This document shows positions 47,264 through 54,786 of a DNA stretch of 64,000 nt, piece by piece; the stretch's first letter is position 1, and each line of letters opens with the position of its first letter. The notes beneath the pieces were generated by a model. The model was not told the origin of the DNA. It ran no database searches and saw nothing but the letters and a program-made list of their open reading frames with translations. Location: positions 750,018 through 814,017 of the forward strand of contig NZ_JACVPI010000001.1 in NCBI RefSeq assembly GCF_018881965.1. The letters run 5' to 3'. The position numbers were made by a program, and so were the translations under genes. The DNA is from Polynucleobacter sp. JS-Polo-80-F4 (lineage in GTDB: Bacteria; Pseudomonadota; Gammaproteobacteria; Burkholderiales; Burkholderiaceae).

Positions 47264-47947
47264 TTAGATAACTTCTAACACTTCACTTAAAGATTTGCCC
47301 TCAAAGTTTGGTTTTTCACCAATCTCTTCAAAAGGGTGTCCTAGACGATTTACCCAAAAGACATCAAAGCCATACCACTTGGCTGCCAGAGCATCCCAAG
47401 CATTACTCGACACAAAGAGAACGTCTTTTTTCTGAACGGGAAATGCTTTTAGTAGCAACTCATAGGCTTGTGGGGCTGTTTTAAATAAGCGCACGTCTTC
47501 AATAGTGACCACTTTATCCAAGAAAGGATCTAAGCCATTGCTCTGTACCACTGTAGCCAACATCTCTCTGCTGCCATTGGATAATATCGCCGTAGCAATA
47601 CCTTTCTCTTTGATAGCTTTAAGTACATCCAGGCTATCTTCAAAGCCCGTAAGCTTTGCATACTGATCCATTAGGCGCGCTTCGTTTTGTGCAGTGAGAT
47701 CCAAACCCATCCGCTTACAGACATAACGCAATGAACGAATCGTTAACTCCCAAAATGGTAGGTAATGCTTGCTACCACCTGGATTGGGGTCGCTCATGGT
47801 TACAAGTCGGGTGTATTCAATTTGGCGATCGCGCCACATTAAAGCAAAGGCCTGTCCATGGCCCGGAAATAATTCTTCTGCCAACTGCCCCATGGAATAC
47901 ACATCAAATAATGTGCCATAGGCATCAAAAGCTATGAGCTTATACAT
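47264..47947 (-). CDS. Haloacid dehalogenase type II (HAD superfamily)
   Basis: 227 aa. The nucleophile Asp is in IAFDAYGTLFDVYSM (residues 5-19). Motif II is ILSNGSREML, and motif III/IV is VSSNAWDALAAKWYGFDVFWVNR, quoted as SSNAWDALAAKWYGFDVFWV, with the Asn that marks L-2-haloacid dehalogenases. The enzyme would replace the halogen of short 2-haloacids by OH with inversion. It is followed by MAPEG (10 bp) and preceded by a peroxiredoxin-like gene (12 bp). Confidence 0.92.
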   Translation of the reverse strand: MYKLIAFDAYGTLFDVYSMGQLAEELFPGHGQAFALMWRDRQIEYTRLVTMSDPNPGGSKHYLPFWELTIRSLRYVCKRMGLDLTAQNEARLMDQYAKLTGFEDSLDVLKAIKEKGIATAILSNGSREMLATVVQSNGLDPFLDKVVTIEDVRLFKTAPQAYELLLKAFPVQKKDVLFVSSNAWDALAAKWYGFDVFWVNRLGHPFEEIGEKPNFEGKSLSEVLEVI

Positions 47948-47959
47948 TCTGTCTCTTAC

Positions 47960-48520
47960 CTAACCCTGATGGCTCTTCAAATAATCCATTACCCAGGCTG
48001 GATCGCTATCACTTGGGAAGATGGGGTAATGAACTGCCTCAATCACGCCATTATTCGCAATTAAGGTAACCCGCTTTAATAATGTCATTCCAGCAGCTAC
48101 AAAGGTGGGCATATTCAATGCCTTCTGAAATTCATAGCTCACATCACTCACCACTGGAAATGGCAGGTGCAGCCTATCAGCCATCTCTTTTTGATATTCG
48201 GTAGATTGCACGCTTAAACCTACAACCTCTGCGCCTAATGCTTGAAGCTCTTGGTAGTGGTCTCTAAATGAACAGCTTTGCGGCGTGCAACCTCTTGCTC
48301 CAGGAATTTGATCCCAGCCATCAGGTAAAGCAACATTTGGCTGCCCAGTCATGGGATAGCAGTAGATAACTAACTTACCCTTAATATCGCCAAAATTAAC
48401 GGCCTTGCCATTGGTGGCGTCTAAAGAAACATTGGGTAGTTTCATGCCCTTCAAATGATTGGTTGAGCCATCATCTTGAGGAATGGGTAGATCGGTGGGG
48501 AGCTGGTTTAGATTTGTCAT
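47960..48520 (-). CDS. Peroxiredoxin (AhpC/TSA family)
   Basis: 186 aa from ATG 48520 (MTNLNQLPTDLPIPQDDG); the frame extends to 48598 but that overlaps the neighbour and is not family-like. The peroxidatic Cys and a second Cys lie in GARGCTPQSCSFRD, a CxxxxC pair as in bacterioferritin-comigratory-type peroxiredoxins, and ALGAEVVGLSVQST follows. It reduces peroxides with thioredoxin or a similar donor. Same strand as the dehalogenase. Confidence 0.87.
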   Translation of the reverse strand: MTNLNQLPTDLPIPQDDGSTNHLKGMKLPNVSLDATNGKAVNFGDIKGKLVIYCYPMTGQPNVALPDGWDQIPGARGCTPQSCSFRDHYQELQALGAEVVGLSVQSTEYQKEMADRLHLPFPVVSDVSYEFQKALNMPTFVAAGMTLLKRVTLIANNGVIEAVHYPIFPSDSDPAWVMDYLKSHQG

Positions 48521-48566
48521 GGTTAATTCTATACAAAAGAAAGCTACCTGAGGTTGATTTGGGCAC

Positions 48567-49445
48567 TTATCTCGCCCTAATGAGCCTTTTAATATCAAAC
48601 TCCGTCACCAATGCCGTACCGGCAACAATGATCACCATACCAATGGCGGCATTTAATGTCAGGTGCTCTCCCAAAAATAATGTACCCCACAGGGTTCCAA
48701 AAATAGGAATGAGAAATGTCACCGTTAAGGCTGAGGCAGCTCCCACATCCTTAATCAATCTAAAGTACAACAAATATGCAATGCCGTTACAAACAATTCC
48801 GATAGCAACAACAGATCCCAATACCAAAGGTGTTGGCTCACTCCGAATAGGTATAAAAAATAGGGCAGGGATCAATAAGAGGGCGGCGGCCCACATGCTG
48901 CCATGTGCGTTATCAAAGGGCTCGACGCTTTTTGCTTTCTTAGCGTAATTGGTTGCAATGGCATACGAACAAGCGGCGCCCAGACCCAAGGCAATTGATT
49001 CATACGTGCTTACATCTATCGAGGTTGATGAAGTGCCAAACAAAACCCCAACGCCGATTACGCCTAAGAGCAATCCTAGCCCCCGCTTAATTTTAAATTT
49101 TTCATTCCCAATGAGAAGGCCAATAACAAATGCCCATATGGGTGCCGTTGCATTCAAAATCGATAGCTGGAAAGTGGAGAGGTTTAATGCAGCAAAACCA
49201 AAAAGCACAAATGGGAATGCTGAATTGAAGAAGCCCATAATTAAATAGTGCTTCCAATGGGCCAAAAGATTTCTATTCTTTTTTAAGTAGAGGGCCAAAC
49301 AATAAAGAAAGATTGCGGCTAATACCACGCCCCCCTCAGCCAAATAAGCGGATCCCAGAACAGGTGAAGCAATTCGCATGAATAAAAAAGTGCTGCCCCA
49401 AATAGCGCCCAGGGTGACAAGTCGAATGATGTCTGAAGAATTCAT
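48567..49445 (-). CDS. DMT-superfamily transporter (EamA family)
   Basis: 292 aa, ten hydrophobic segments in two EamA repeats. LVTLGAIWGSTFLFMRIASP at the start and PIFGTLWGTLFLGEHLTLNA near the end are typical. The length is the same as the DMT protein at 38837 but the sequences are clearly different, so these are not recent duplicates. It lies 46 bp upstream of the peroxiredoxin start. Substrate unknown. Confidence 0.87.
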   Translation of the reverse strand: MNSSDIIRLVTLGAIWGSTFLFMRIASPVLGSAYLAEGGVVLAAIFLYCLALYLKKNRNLLAHWKHYLIMGFFNSAFPFVLFGFAALNLSTFQLSILNATAPIWAFVIGLLIGNEKFKIKRGLGLLLGVIGVGVLFGTSSTSIDVSTYESIALGLGAACSYAIATNYAKKAKSVEPFDNAHGSMWAAALLLIPALFFIPIRSEPTPLVLGSVVAIGIVCNGIAYLLYFRLIKDVGAASALTVTFLIPIFGTLWGTLFLGEHLTLNAAIGMVIIVAGTALVTEFDIKRLIRAR

Positions 49446-49504
49446 CGTTTCATTCTATCAACCAACGTTATTGCCATTGGTCAAGAGCAGCATTGATAGA
49501 GATA

Positions 49505-49894
49505 TCAATCCTTATCAGCATATTGCATTTGGCCATTCCCAAATGACCAATTTTCCTTGCTTACTTCAAGCAAATTGATAAAGACATCTTGAGGCCTGAC
49601 TTTAAGATTTAGTACCAAAGCTTCGCAAATCGCTTTATATAAATTCTTTTTCAGATCCACGGACCTACCAAAGCTGATGGTTGCCTGAATAAAAATAATC
49701 TCATCTGAATATTCAATTCCTAAATAACTTTTCGGAATATTGAATTCTGATGCGTCATGTCTAGTGATAATCTGAAACTTGTCGTCTTCAGGAACATTGA
49801 TTTGCTCGCGCATCACGTTATAGACAATATTCCCGACTTGCTGCGCAAAGCTTTCCGGGTGTTTTTTACTTAAATCGATTCTGACTAATGGCAT
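49505..49894 (-). CDS. Tautomerase family protein (4-oxalocrotonate tautomerase-like)
   Basis: 129 aa from ATG 49894, so the mature chain begins with Pro after Met removal, the catalytic Pro-1 of the superfamily (PLVRIDL). A GTG at 49897 is also in frame but would hide this proline. Blocks HPESFAQQVGNIVYNVMRE and RPQDVFINLLEVSKENWSF, the last near the C-terminus, fit the longer MIF/4-OT-like group. It is convergent with nothing; both neighbours are on the same strand. Confidence 0.87.
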   Translation of the reverse strand: MPLVRIDLSKKHPESFAQQVGNIVYNVMREQINVPEDDKFQIITRHDASEFNIPKSYLGIEYSDEIIFIQATISFGRSVDLKKNLYKAICEALVLNLKVRPQDVFINLLEVSKENWSFGNGQMQYADKD

Positions 49895-49965
49895 CACTAT
49901 TCTCCTTGGCTCTAGCCATCTTATAGAGGTCTAGTAACTAGCGTCTAACTTGACATGCCCCATAG

Positions 49966-49990
49966 AAAAAACCACCCGAGGGTGGTTTTA
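49966..49990. terminator. Intrinsic terminator ACCACCC/GGGTGGT
   Basis: A 7-bp stem with A and T runs on both sides, overlapping the stop codon of the lipoprotein gene at 49988. The hairpin is nearly the same as the ones after tRNA-Phe fragments A and C (51600 and 54754), although no tRNA sequence is next to it. Confidence 0.85.
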
Positions 49991-50488
49991 TTTTTGAGCA
50001 GTTTTTATAAAGACTGTTTCACTAATTTTGTCGAAAGCATTTTGATAGACGACTGGGTCTAATATCGGAGTGTCGTTATCGCCGGAGCCAAACATACCTC
50101 CACCACGCGTTTTATCAACAAAATTTAAACGGACGCGGGATTTCTTGGGGCCCACCGCTTCTACCGCTACCGTCACAACCGTTTTTTGCTCTGAGCCTGA
50201 AACTGGAATGGGTAGCATGCCTATGAAATAAACACTACCGCTAGTACCCTTTGCAGGTGACTGCGCGGTAATGAATCCCGTTTCAAAACTGGCAGAGCCA
50301 ATGATGTAACCCAAATCTTGAAGAACTGACAAAGAAGAATCAAACGTAGTTTTTTTATCTACATCAAAGTTTTTCGCCTGAATTGCCTGAATTTCAAGCG
50401 AGGTCAACTGGGGCTTAGCTGGCCCTGAAGAGCAAGCTCCCAATAATGAAAGTAAAACAATGCTGGTGATGGTCGATAAAAACTTCAT
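49988..50488 (-). CDS. Lipoprotein of unknown function
   Basis: 166 aa. Signal peptide with lipobox LGAC (Cys about residue 19). The mature part has a repeated beta pattern, with FDSSLSVLQDLGYIIGSASFETGFITAQSP, quoted as VLQDLGYIIGSASFETGFIT, which resembles DUF-type periplasmic lipoproteins that have an alpha-beta start domain. VRLNFVDKTRGGGMFGSGDN is near the end. It is 9 bp downstream of another lipoprotein gene, so the two probably work together. Confidence 0.75.
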   Translation of the reverse strand: MKFLSTITSIVLLSLLGACSSGPAKPQLTSLEIQAIQAKNFDVDKKTTFDSSLSVLQDLGYIIGSASFETGFITAQSPAKGTSGSVYFIGMLPIPVSGSEQKTVVTVAVEAVGPKKSRVRLNFVDKTRGGGMFGSGDNDTPILDPVVYQNAFDKISETVFIKTAQK

Positions 50489-50497
50489 TCTGATGCC

Positions 50498-50914
50498 TTA
50501 GAAAGAAGAGGTTCTTGAGGAAAAGTCGCTCACAATTTTTACCCCTTTAAGCTCTTTAAATTTGATGATTAAAGTCATTGTTCGACTAGACTGCTCGAAC
50601 CCAGAGCTGGTGGATGAGGTTCCTGCCAAAATAATGGTGGCATATCCAGAGCTAGAGCTTCCACTCGAAACTGTGGCATTTTTTTGGTAAGTCCAAATCT
50701 CTTCGCCATCGCCATTGGCGGTGACAATATTCGGAGCACCAAAGGTTTCTACGACCTCAGCTTGAGTTGTGACATTCTTTTTTAAGGTAAGGCTAACTTG
50801 GCCTGCCGTCAAATTACTGTTGGCCATCGGCTGACCTACGGGCTGTTGATTAACACACCCCGCTCCAAGCATAAGCACAGTGAGGGATATTGCTGAGTAA
50901 ATAATTGTTTTCAT
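50498..50914 (-). CDS. BamE/SmpA-like lipoprotein
   Basis: 138 aa from ATG 50914 (MKTIIYSAIS). The lipobox is LGAGC. The mature start VSLTLKKNVTTQAEVVETFGAPN followed by GEEIWTYQKN, quoted as TTQAEVVETFGAPN and EEIWTYQKN, is the two-helix plus strand pattern of the BamE/SmpA-OmlA fold. A Ser/Gly-rich stretch follows. It is not the essential BamE, which is a separate gene in this group; the role is unknown. Co-directional with the next lipoprotein (9 bp). Confidence 0.72.
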   Translation of the reverse strand: MKTIIYSAISLTVLMLGAGCVNQQPVGQPMANSNLTAGQVSLTLKKNVTTQAEVVETFGAPNIVTANGDGEEIWTYQKNATVSSGSSSSGYATIILAGTSSTSSGFEQSSRTMTLIIKFKELKGVKIVSDFSSRTSSF

Positions 50915-51036
50915 AATGAAGTGTTTATAACAACTAATAGCAAATAAAGATTCCATTATCCATGAATCTTATTGCCAATACTAATGATGAAAATTAGCAG
51001 TTTTCTGCAATAAATACTGCCTGAAGACGGTTTAGA

Positions 51037-51076
51037 GTTTCTTGGGGGCCAATTAACCAGTGCCTCAGAGCGTCCG
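51037..51076 (-). repeat. Decayed tRNA-Phe 3'-end copy (E)
   Basis: The plus strand reads GTTTCTTGGGGGCC, then AATTAACCAGTGCCTCAGAG and CGTCCGAC. The first block matches GTTTCTTGGTGGCC of copies A and C; CCAGTGCC matches CCAGGGCC of the shared arm. Several bases between are lost or changed. It lies 4 bp beyond the TPR gene stop, the same place where the clear copies sit relative to their genes. Confidence 0.45.
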
Positions 51077-51079
51077 ACT

Positions 51080-51526
51080 CTACTTTTTGGACTTATATTT
51101 TTTTACAGCCTCTTTTAAATCCGAGTATTCCTCGCATCCAAAGGTACAAGCTTTATCCAATCTTGCCAATAACGCCTCTGCGCCGGGCAAATCATTATTA
51201 ATTAGCTTCAGCTTTCCGTAATACTCAAGAGCACCACGATGATTAGGGTCTATTTTCAATGCAGCTTGATAATATTTTTCTGCCCCAACTAAATCAGGTG
51301 GCTGTTTTTTTCGAAGGCTATAGCCAAGCAAATTATTCCAATCAGCAGAGCTTGTGTCATTAGCGGACTGAAGTTGCTGAATTGCCTGATCAAATTTTTC
51401 GGCCTTAATACTTGCCCTAGCTTGCGTTAGCCATGTCGGATCTTGCTTGGCGGGAGTACTATCTGCCGCGTGAGATAAGCCAGCAATCGAAAGTAGCAGA
51501 AGGACTGTTGAAAGTATTTTTTTCAT
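51080..51526 (-). CDS. Periplasmic TPR-repeat protein
   Basis: 148 aa. Signal peptide ending LSHAADS. Two to three TPR-like helical repeats follow: AEKFDQAIQQLQSAN, WNNLLGYSLRKKQ, and LVGAEKYYQAALKIDPNHRGALEYYGKL, quoted as GAEKYYQAALKIDPNHRGAL. A C-terminal Cys pair (KACTFGCEEY) and a Lys-rich end follow. It lies between copy A and the decayed copy E, so I count it as a cassette gene. Function unknown; likely protein-protein contact in the periplasm. Confidence 0.82.
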   Translation of the reverse strand: MKKILSTVLLLLSIAGLSHAADSTPAKQDPTWLTQARASIKAEKFDQAIQQLQSANDTSSADWNNLLGYSLRKKQPPDLVGAEKYYQAALKIDPNHRGALEYYGKLKLINNDLPGAEALLARLDKACTFGCEEYSDLKEAVKKYKSKK

Positions 51527-51599
51527 TTAAGGGCCTTTGGTTAACAATCTGTCTTTTATATAACGTTTAGCCAATTCTTGCTTAAACAGAGACCAAATG

Positions 51600-51623
51600 A
51601 AAAAACCACCCGAAGGTGGTTTT
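51600..51623 (-). terminator. Terminator after tRNA-Phe fragment A
   Basis: Stem AAACCACC/GGTGGTTT around CGAA, with A and T runs outside. On the minus strand it lies nine bases after the CCA end of fragment A. The same hairpin follows fragment C. Confidence 0.8.
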
Positions 51624-51632
51624 GGTGTTTCT

Positions 51633-51674
51633 TGGTGGCCCGGGGCGGAATCGACCAGGGCCGAGGATGTCTGA
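51633..51674 (-). repeat. tRNA-Phe 3'-end copy A with shared arm
   Basis: The 3' acceptor strand, CCA end and T-arm part of tRNA-Phe are kept (plus strand TGGTGGCCCGGGGCGGAATC), with one A lost in the T-loop. The shared non-tRNA arm follows as CCAGGGCCGAGGATGTCTGA, one base different from copies B and C. The Spy-like gene stop is 3 bp away. The 5' half of the tRNA is absent, so this is not a tRNA gene. Confidence 0.85.
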
Positions 51675-51676
51675 TC

Positions 51677-52108
51677 CTAGCTAGCTTGCTTGTGCCACTT
51701 CTGCTTTTCCTCGGGACTCATATTTTCCCATTTGGCTTTACGGGCTTTCATCTCAGCCTGCTCTTCAGGCGTTAATCCATCAAAGAAAGCCTTTCTCTCG
51801 GCTTTCATTCTTTCTTTTTGCTCAGGAGTAATTGATTGCCATTGAGCCTTCATTTTCTCGTGAACCAACTTGCGATCTTCAGGGCTTAAAGCCTTCATTT
51901 GATCGCGCATCTTATGCCAATATTCTTTACGCTCTTCTGGAGTTGCCTTAAGTAATGCGGCATCAGTTTGTTTCATTTGCTCAAGGCGTTGATCAAATGT
52001 CAGGTTGCTGTTTGCCAATGGATTTGGTGGTTCAGGTATCGCCGCACCAGCCAAGGAAAATATAGATATGCCAAATAGCAGTCCCAGTACAAATTTCTTA
52101 GAACTCAT
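51677..52108 (-). CDS. Spy/CpxP-like (DUF3106-type) exported helical protein
   Basis: 143 aa. Signal peptide ending LAGAAIPEPP. The mature chain is made of repeats of the pattern LSPEDRK, ITPEQKERM, LTPEEQAEM, MSPEEKQKW, each spaced 15-18 residues, giving long basic amphipathic helices. Such proteins act as periplasmic chaperones or stress sensors. It is divergent from a Fur-box-controlled porin gene and ends 3 bp before tRNA fragment A. Role inferred only from pattern. Confidence 0.8.
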   Translation of the reverse strand: MSSKKFVLGLLFGISIFSLAGAAIPEPPNPLANSNLTFDQRLEQMKQTDAALLKATPEERKEYWHKMRDQMKALSPEDRKLVHEKMKAQWQSITPEQKERMKAERKAFFDGLTPEEQAEMKARKAKWENMSPEEKQKWHKQAS

Positions 52109-52165
52109 AACGCCTCCTCTTGTTGGTTATGGTTCATTCTAATCCCTCGTTTAGTGACTATTACC

Positions 52166-52186
52166 AATTGAGAGTCATTCTCAATT
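52166..52186. promoter_or_regulatory. Candidate Fur box 1
   Basis: Arms AATTGAGA and TCTCAATT around GTCAT form a 21-bp palindrome like the betaproteobacterial Fur site (core GAGAATCATTCTC). It lies between the Spy-like and porin genes, 49 bp before the porin ATG. Confidence 0.65.
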
Positions 52187-52196
52187 ATATGCTAAG

Positions 52197-52213
52197 ATGA
52201 GAATAATTCTCAT
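52197..52213. promoter_or_regulatory. Candidate Fur box 2
   Basis: ATGAGAATAATTCTCAT is a perfect palindrome with the 7-1-7 layout (TGAGAAT-A-ATTCTCA) of Fur sites. It is 10 bp from box 1 and 22 bp upstream of the porin ATG, so bound Fur would block transcription of the porin when iron is plentiful. Confidence 0.75.
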
Positions 52214-52234
52214 TAAGTATATTTGGCATTTACG

Positions 52235-53671
52235 ATGTATTTTTCACTTAACCCCAGCCGCAGATCCATCTTCTGCCTAGTCAGCGCCTTTTATTTGGCT
52301 GGATTGTCATTACCCGTATATGCCGAATCCCCCGTAAGTGATGCTCCTATTGTTATCGCTGAATCGCCCGTAAGTGACTCACCTAAAGTTGACAGCGCAG
52401 TTTCTGTAGAGGGCGAAACTGAACAATGGAGTATTCATGGGCAATCAACTTATATTGTTCAACAAAAAAATAACTTCAATTCGCCTTACTATGGACAGAA
52501 CAGTCTTCTTAATAAATCCGAAGGTAGCGGCGGGAAAAGTTATACCTTAAGTGCCACTGCTTTTTTAGGAGCAAGACTTTGGGAAGGCGCTGAAGTTTAT
52601 TGGAACCCAGAGATGTTCGAGGGAACACCTTTTAATGGACAGCTTCTTGGTCTAGGTGGATTTCAGAATGGTGAATTACAAAAGGGCGCATATGCTCCAC
52701 CTATTTACTACACGGCTCGCGCGTTTATTCGACAGACCTTTGGCCTAGGCGGCGGCAAAGAACATATTGAAGGTGGGCCTAATCAGCTTGCGGGCAATCT
52801 CGATAAAAATAGAATTGTGGTGACCTACGGTAAGTTCGCCACATTAGATTTCTTTGATCAAAATAGTTATAGTCACGATCCTCGTACACAGTTTCAGAAC
52901 TTTGCTCTTTTCTCTATGGGCGCCTATGGATATGCGGCTGATAGCAAAGGCTATACCTATGGTGTTGTAGCCGAGTGGTATCAAGACGACTGGATTTTGA
53001 AGGCGGCAAGATTAGCGATGCCAACTATTCCGAATACCGCCCAGCTTGACTACAGCATGAGCCAAGACTACGGCAATCAAATTGAATTAACTCATGAACA
53101 TGAGCTATGGGGTAAGCCTGGCGCAGTAAGGGCCCTGTATTACCAACAACATGCCTATATGGGCAACTACCAAAATGCGATTAACCAGGCTCAGCAGTCT
53201 GGTGGCACTCCTGAGATAACTGGTGTGCGCAAAGCGGCACAGAGTTCGTGGGGCTATGGTTTCAATATTGAGCAGGCCATCAATGATTATGTTGGTGTCT
53301 TTGGTCGCTGGAGCTGGAATCCAGGCACAACCGAAGCGCAGACTGTAGACATCAGTAGATCACTATCGGGCGGTGTGAGCATCAAAGGCTCTAGTTGGTC
53401 GCGCCCCAAAGATACGGTAGGCATAGGTTATGCGGTCAATGGAATCTCTTCATCGCAGATTGCCTACCTTCAACAAGGCGGTATGGCGGCATTTATTGGT
53501 GATGGCGCACTTAGCTATAAGAAAGAACAAATATTGGAAACTTTTTATAGCGCAAAAGTTTACAAGGAGCTGTTCATATCTGCCGACTATCAACGCATTG
53601 CTAATCCCGCCTACAACTCAGCTCGTGGTCCAGTTAATTTCTTTGGCTTAAGAGCACATATAGAAATGTAA
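52235..53671 (+). CDS. OprB-like outer membrane porin
   Basis: About 478 aa from ATG 52235; a TTG at 52223 is in frame but has no family support. Signal peptide ending LPVYAES, then a short direct repeat AESPVSD (two copies, also repeated in the DNA). The mature part has the carbohydrate-selective porin pattern: WSIHGQSTYIVQQ, TAFLGARLWEGAEVYWNPEM, VTYGKFATLDFFDQNSYSHD and a terminal strand NFFGLRAHIEM. Two Fur boxes upstream point to iron control, so iron-chelate or related uptake is possible. It is the only plus-strand gene inside the cassette array. Confidence 0.85.
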   Translation: MYFSLNPSRRSIFCLVSAFYLAGLSLPVYAESPVSDAPIVIAESPVSDSPKVDSAVSVEGETEQWSIHGQSTYIVQQKNNFNSPYYGQNSLLNKSEGSGGKSYTLSATAFLGARLWEGAEVYWNPEMFEGTPFNGQLLGLGGFQNGELQKGAYAPPIYYTARAFIRQTFGLGGGKEHIEGGPNQLAGNLDKNRIVVTYGKFATLDFFDQNSYSHDPRTQFQNFALFSMGAYGYAADSKGYTYGVVAEWYQDDWILKAARLAMPTIPNTAQLDYSMSQDYGNQIELTHEHELWGKPGAVRALYYQQHAYMGNYQNAINQAQQSGGTPEITGVRKAAQSSWGYGFNIEQAINDYVGVFGRWSWNPGTTEAQTVDISRSLSGGVSIKGSSWSRPKDTVGIGYAVNGISSSQIAYLQQGGMAAFIGDGALSYKKEQILETFYSAKVYKELFISADYQRIANPAYNSARGPVNFFGLRAHIEM

Positions 53672-53734
53672 TGTCGTTTTAAACGACATCGACTGACGCA
53701 GGGATGAATAGTCGATTTGTCCTTTTAAAGGACA
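53671..53734. repeat. Three consecutive inverted repeats after the porin gene
   Basis: The first palindrome (53671-53689) is ATGTCGTTT-T-AAACGACAT, starting at the last base of the porin stop. The third (53718-53734) is TGTCCTTT-T-AAAGGACA. They share the pattern TGTC-N-TTTTAAA-N-GACA with a compensating G/C swap. Between them ATCGACT (from 53687) and AGTCGAT (to 53716) form another pair. This may be a structured 3' end or a protein-binding site. The 50 bp to the terminator of fragment B hold nothing else recognised. Confidence 0.6.
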
Positions 53735-53792
53735 GCTCTTGATGGGGATATCCGAGACTAATGGCATATACACCTGCCAAGCCATAAAAGAA

Positions 53793-53815
53793 AATAGCCC
53801 AGCAAGTGGGCTATT
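53793..53815 (-). terminator. Terminator after tRNA-Phe fragment B
   Basis: Stem AATAGCCCA/TGGGCTATT around GCAAG, followed on the minus strand by UUCUUUUAU. The same stem follows the intact tRNA-Phe gene. Confidence 0.85.
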
Positions 53816-53823
53816 GAGATTCT

Positions 53824-53866
53824 TGGTGGCCCGGGGCGGAATCGACCCAGGGCCTAGGATGCCTAA
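53824..53866 (-). repeat. tRNA-Phe 3'-end copy B with shared arm
   Basis: Plus strand TGGTGGCCCGGGGCGGAATC (acceptor strand and T-arm), then GACCCAGGGCCTAGGATGCC, the shared arm with one base changed in the T-loop. The hydrolase stop is 10 bp beyond. No 5' tRNA half. Confidence 0.88.
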
Positions 53867-53875
53867 ATTTTTTAA

Positions 53876-54610
53876 CTACTTCACATTGGCCATAATAAAC
53901 TGACTGACGATAGCCGAAGCCTCATCATATGAGCCAGCATACATATGTCGACCGCTTGTCTCGGGCCTACCTTCATCATATCCGCCATGGACATACATTA
54001 ATTCCGTTTTCTTTGCGTTTAACTTTGCGATATCTGCATATATCCTCTGAGAGCTATCGGGCCTAGTCCAGTGATTGGGATCGTTTTCATGAACCATAAT
54101 TAGGACTGGAAGGGCTATTTTTACATCGAGCTCTGTTTCATTTCTACTACCGCTAAAAATAACGCCGTTAATAAGCTCACCACTATTGGGAACTTTATTC
54201 AGAAAGCTAGCGAGGCTTATTGCGCCATTACTATGGCCAATTAGAAAAATAGGTTTTTTAGTTTTATCTTTATAAAACTTGATAACTTCAACTATATTTT
54301 TAATATGCTCTTTTGTATATCGCGGGCCAACAGTATTCCAACCCAAGCTAACCTTGCTGTCTAAAAATACAATGTCTGGGCTAATAGGAGAATCATATAG
54401 CGTAGAGAGAATCCAGTTTGGCTTGGGGGGATTTTTCGATGCGATATTAAAGCTACCATCGCCACCAGGTACGAAAATTAAGACTGCTTTAGATTTTTCC
54501 TTTGGCCAATACGCCGTTTGGATTTCATCACTATCAGCGGGAATGGTGATTATTTCAGCAAATGAAAATAATGGCGCCATTCCAATAAGCAACATTAGTA
54601 GTATTTTCAT
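53876..54610 (-). CDS. Exported alpha/beta hydrolase
   Basis: 244 aa. Signal peptide ending LFSFAEI. The nucleophile Ser lies in LIGHSNGAIS, and a later acid is likely in MVHENDPNH with the His in SGRHMYAGSY. PGGDGSFN forms an oxyanion-type glycine loop. The fold fits serine esterases or peptidases of the periplasm; the substrate is unknown. Flanked by tRNA-Phe fragments B (9 bp past its stop) and C, so it is a single-gene cassette. The 140 bp upstream hold no other ORF. Confidence 0.8.
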   Translation of the reverse strand: MKILLMLLIGMAPLFSFAEIITIPADSDEIQTAYWPKEKSKAVLIFVPGGDGSFNIASKNPPKPNWILSTLYDSPISPDIVFLDSKVSLGWNTVGPRYTKEHIKNIVEVIKFYKDKTKKPIFLIGHSNGAISLASFLNKVPNSGELINGVIFSGSRNETELDVKIALPVLIMVHENDPNHWTRPDSSQRIYADIAKLNAKKTELMYVHGGYDEGRPETSGRHMYAGSYDEASAIVSQFIMANVK

Positions 54611-54753
54611 GGCCCCATACTATCAAAACTAGGCCCATGCCTTATCCAATGTCTTTATAGTAGTTTTGGCCTCAAGGTAAGGCAGATGGCTGTTCTTTAT
54701 AGAATATCTCGAGCACTAATTTTGGCTCATTGGTTATGTATAGCCCCTGAAAT

Positions 54754-54777
54754 AAAAAACCACCCGAAGGTGGTTTT
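54754..54777 (-). terminator. Terminator after tRNA-Phe fragment C
   Basis: Stem AAACCACC/GGTGGTTT around CGAA, followed on the minus strand by UUUUUAUU, nine bases after the CCA end of fragment C. Identical hairpin to the one after fragment A. Confidence 0.85.
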
Positions 54778-54786
54778 GGTGTTTCT

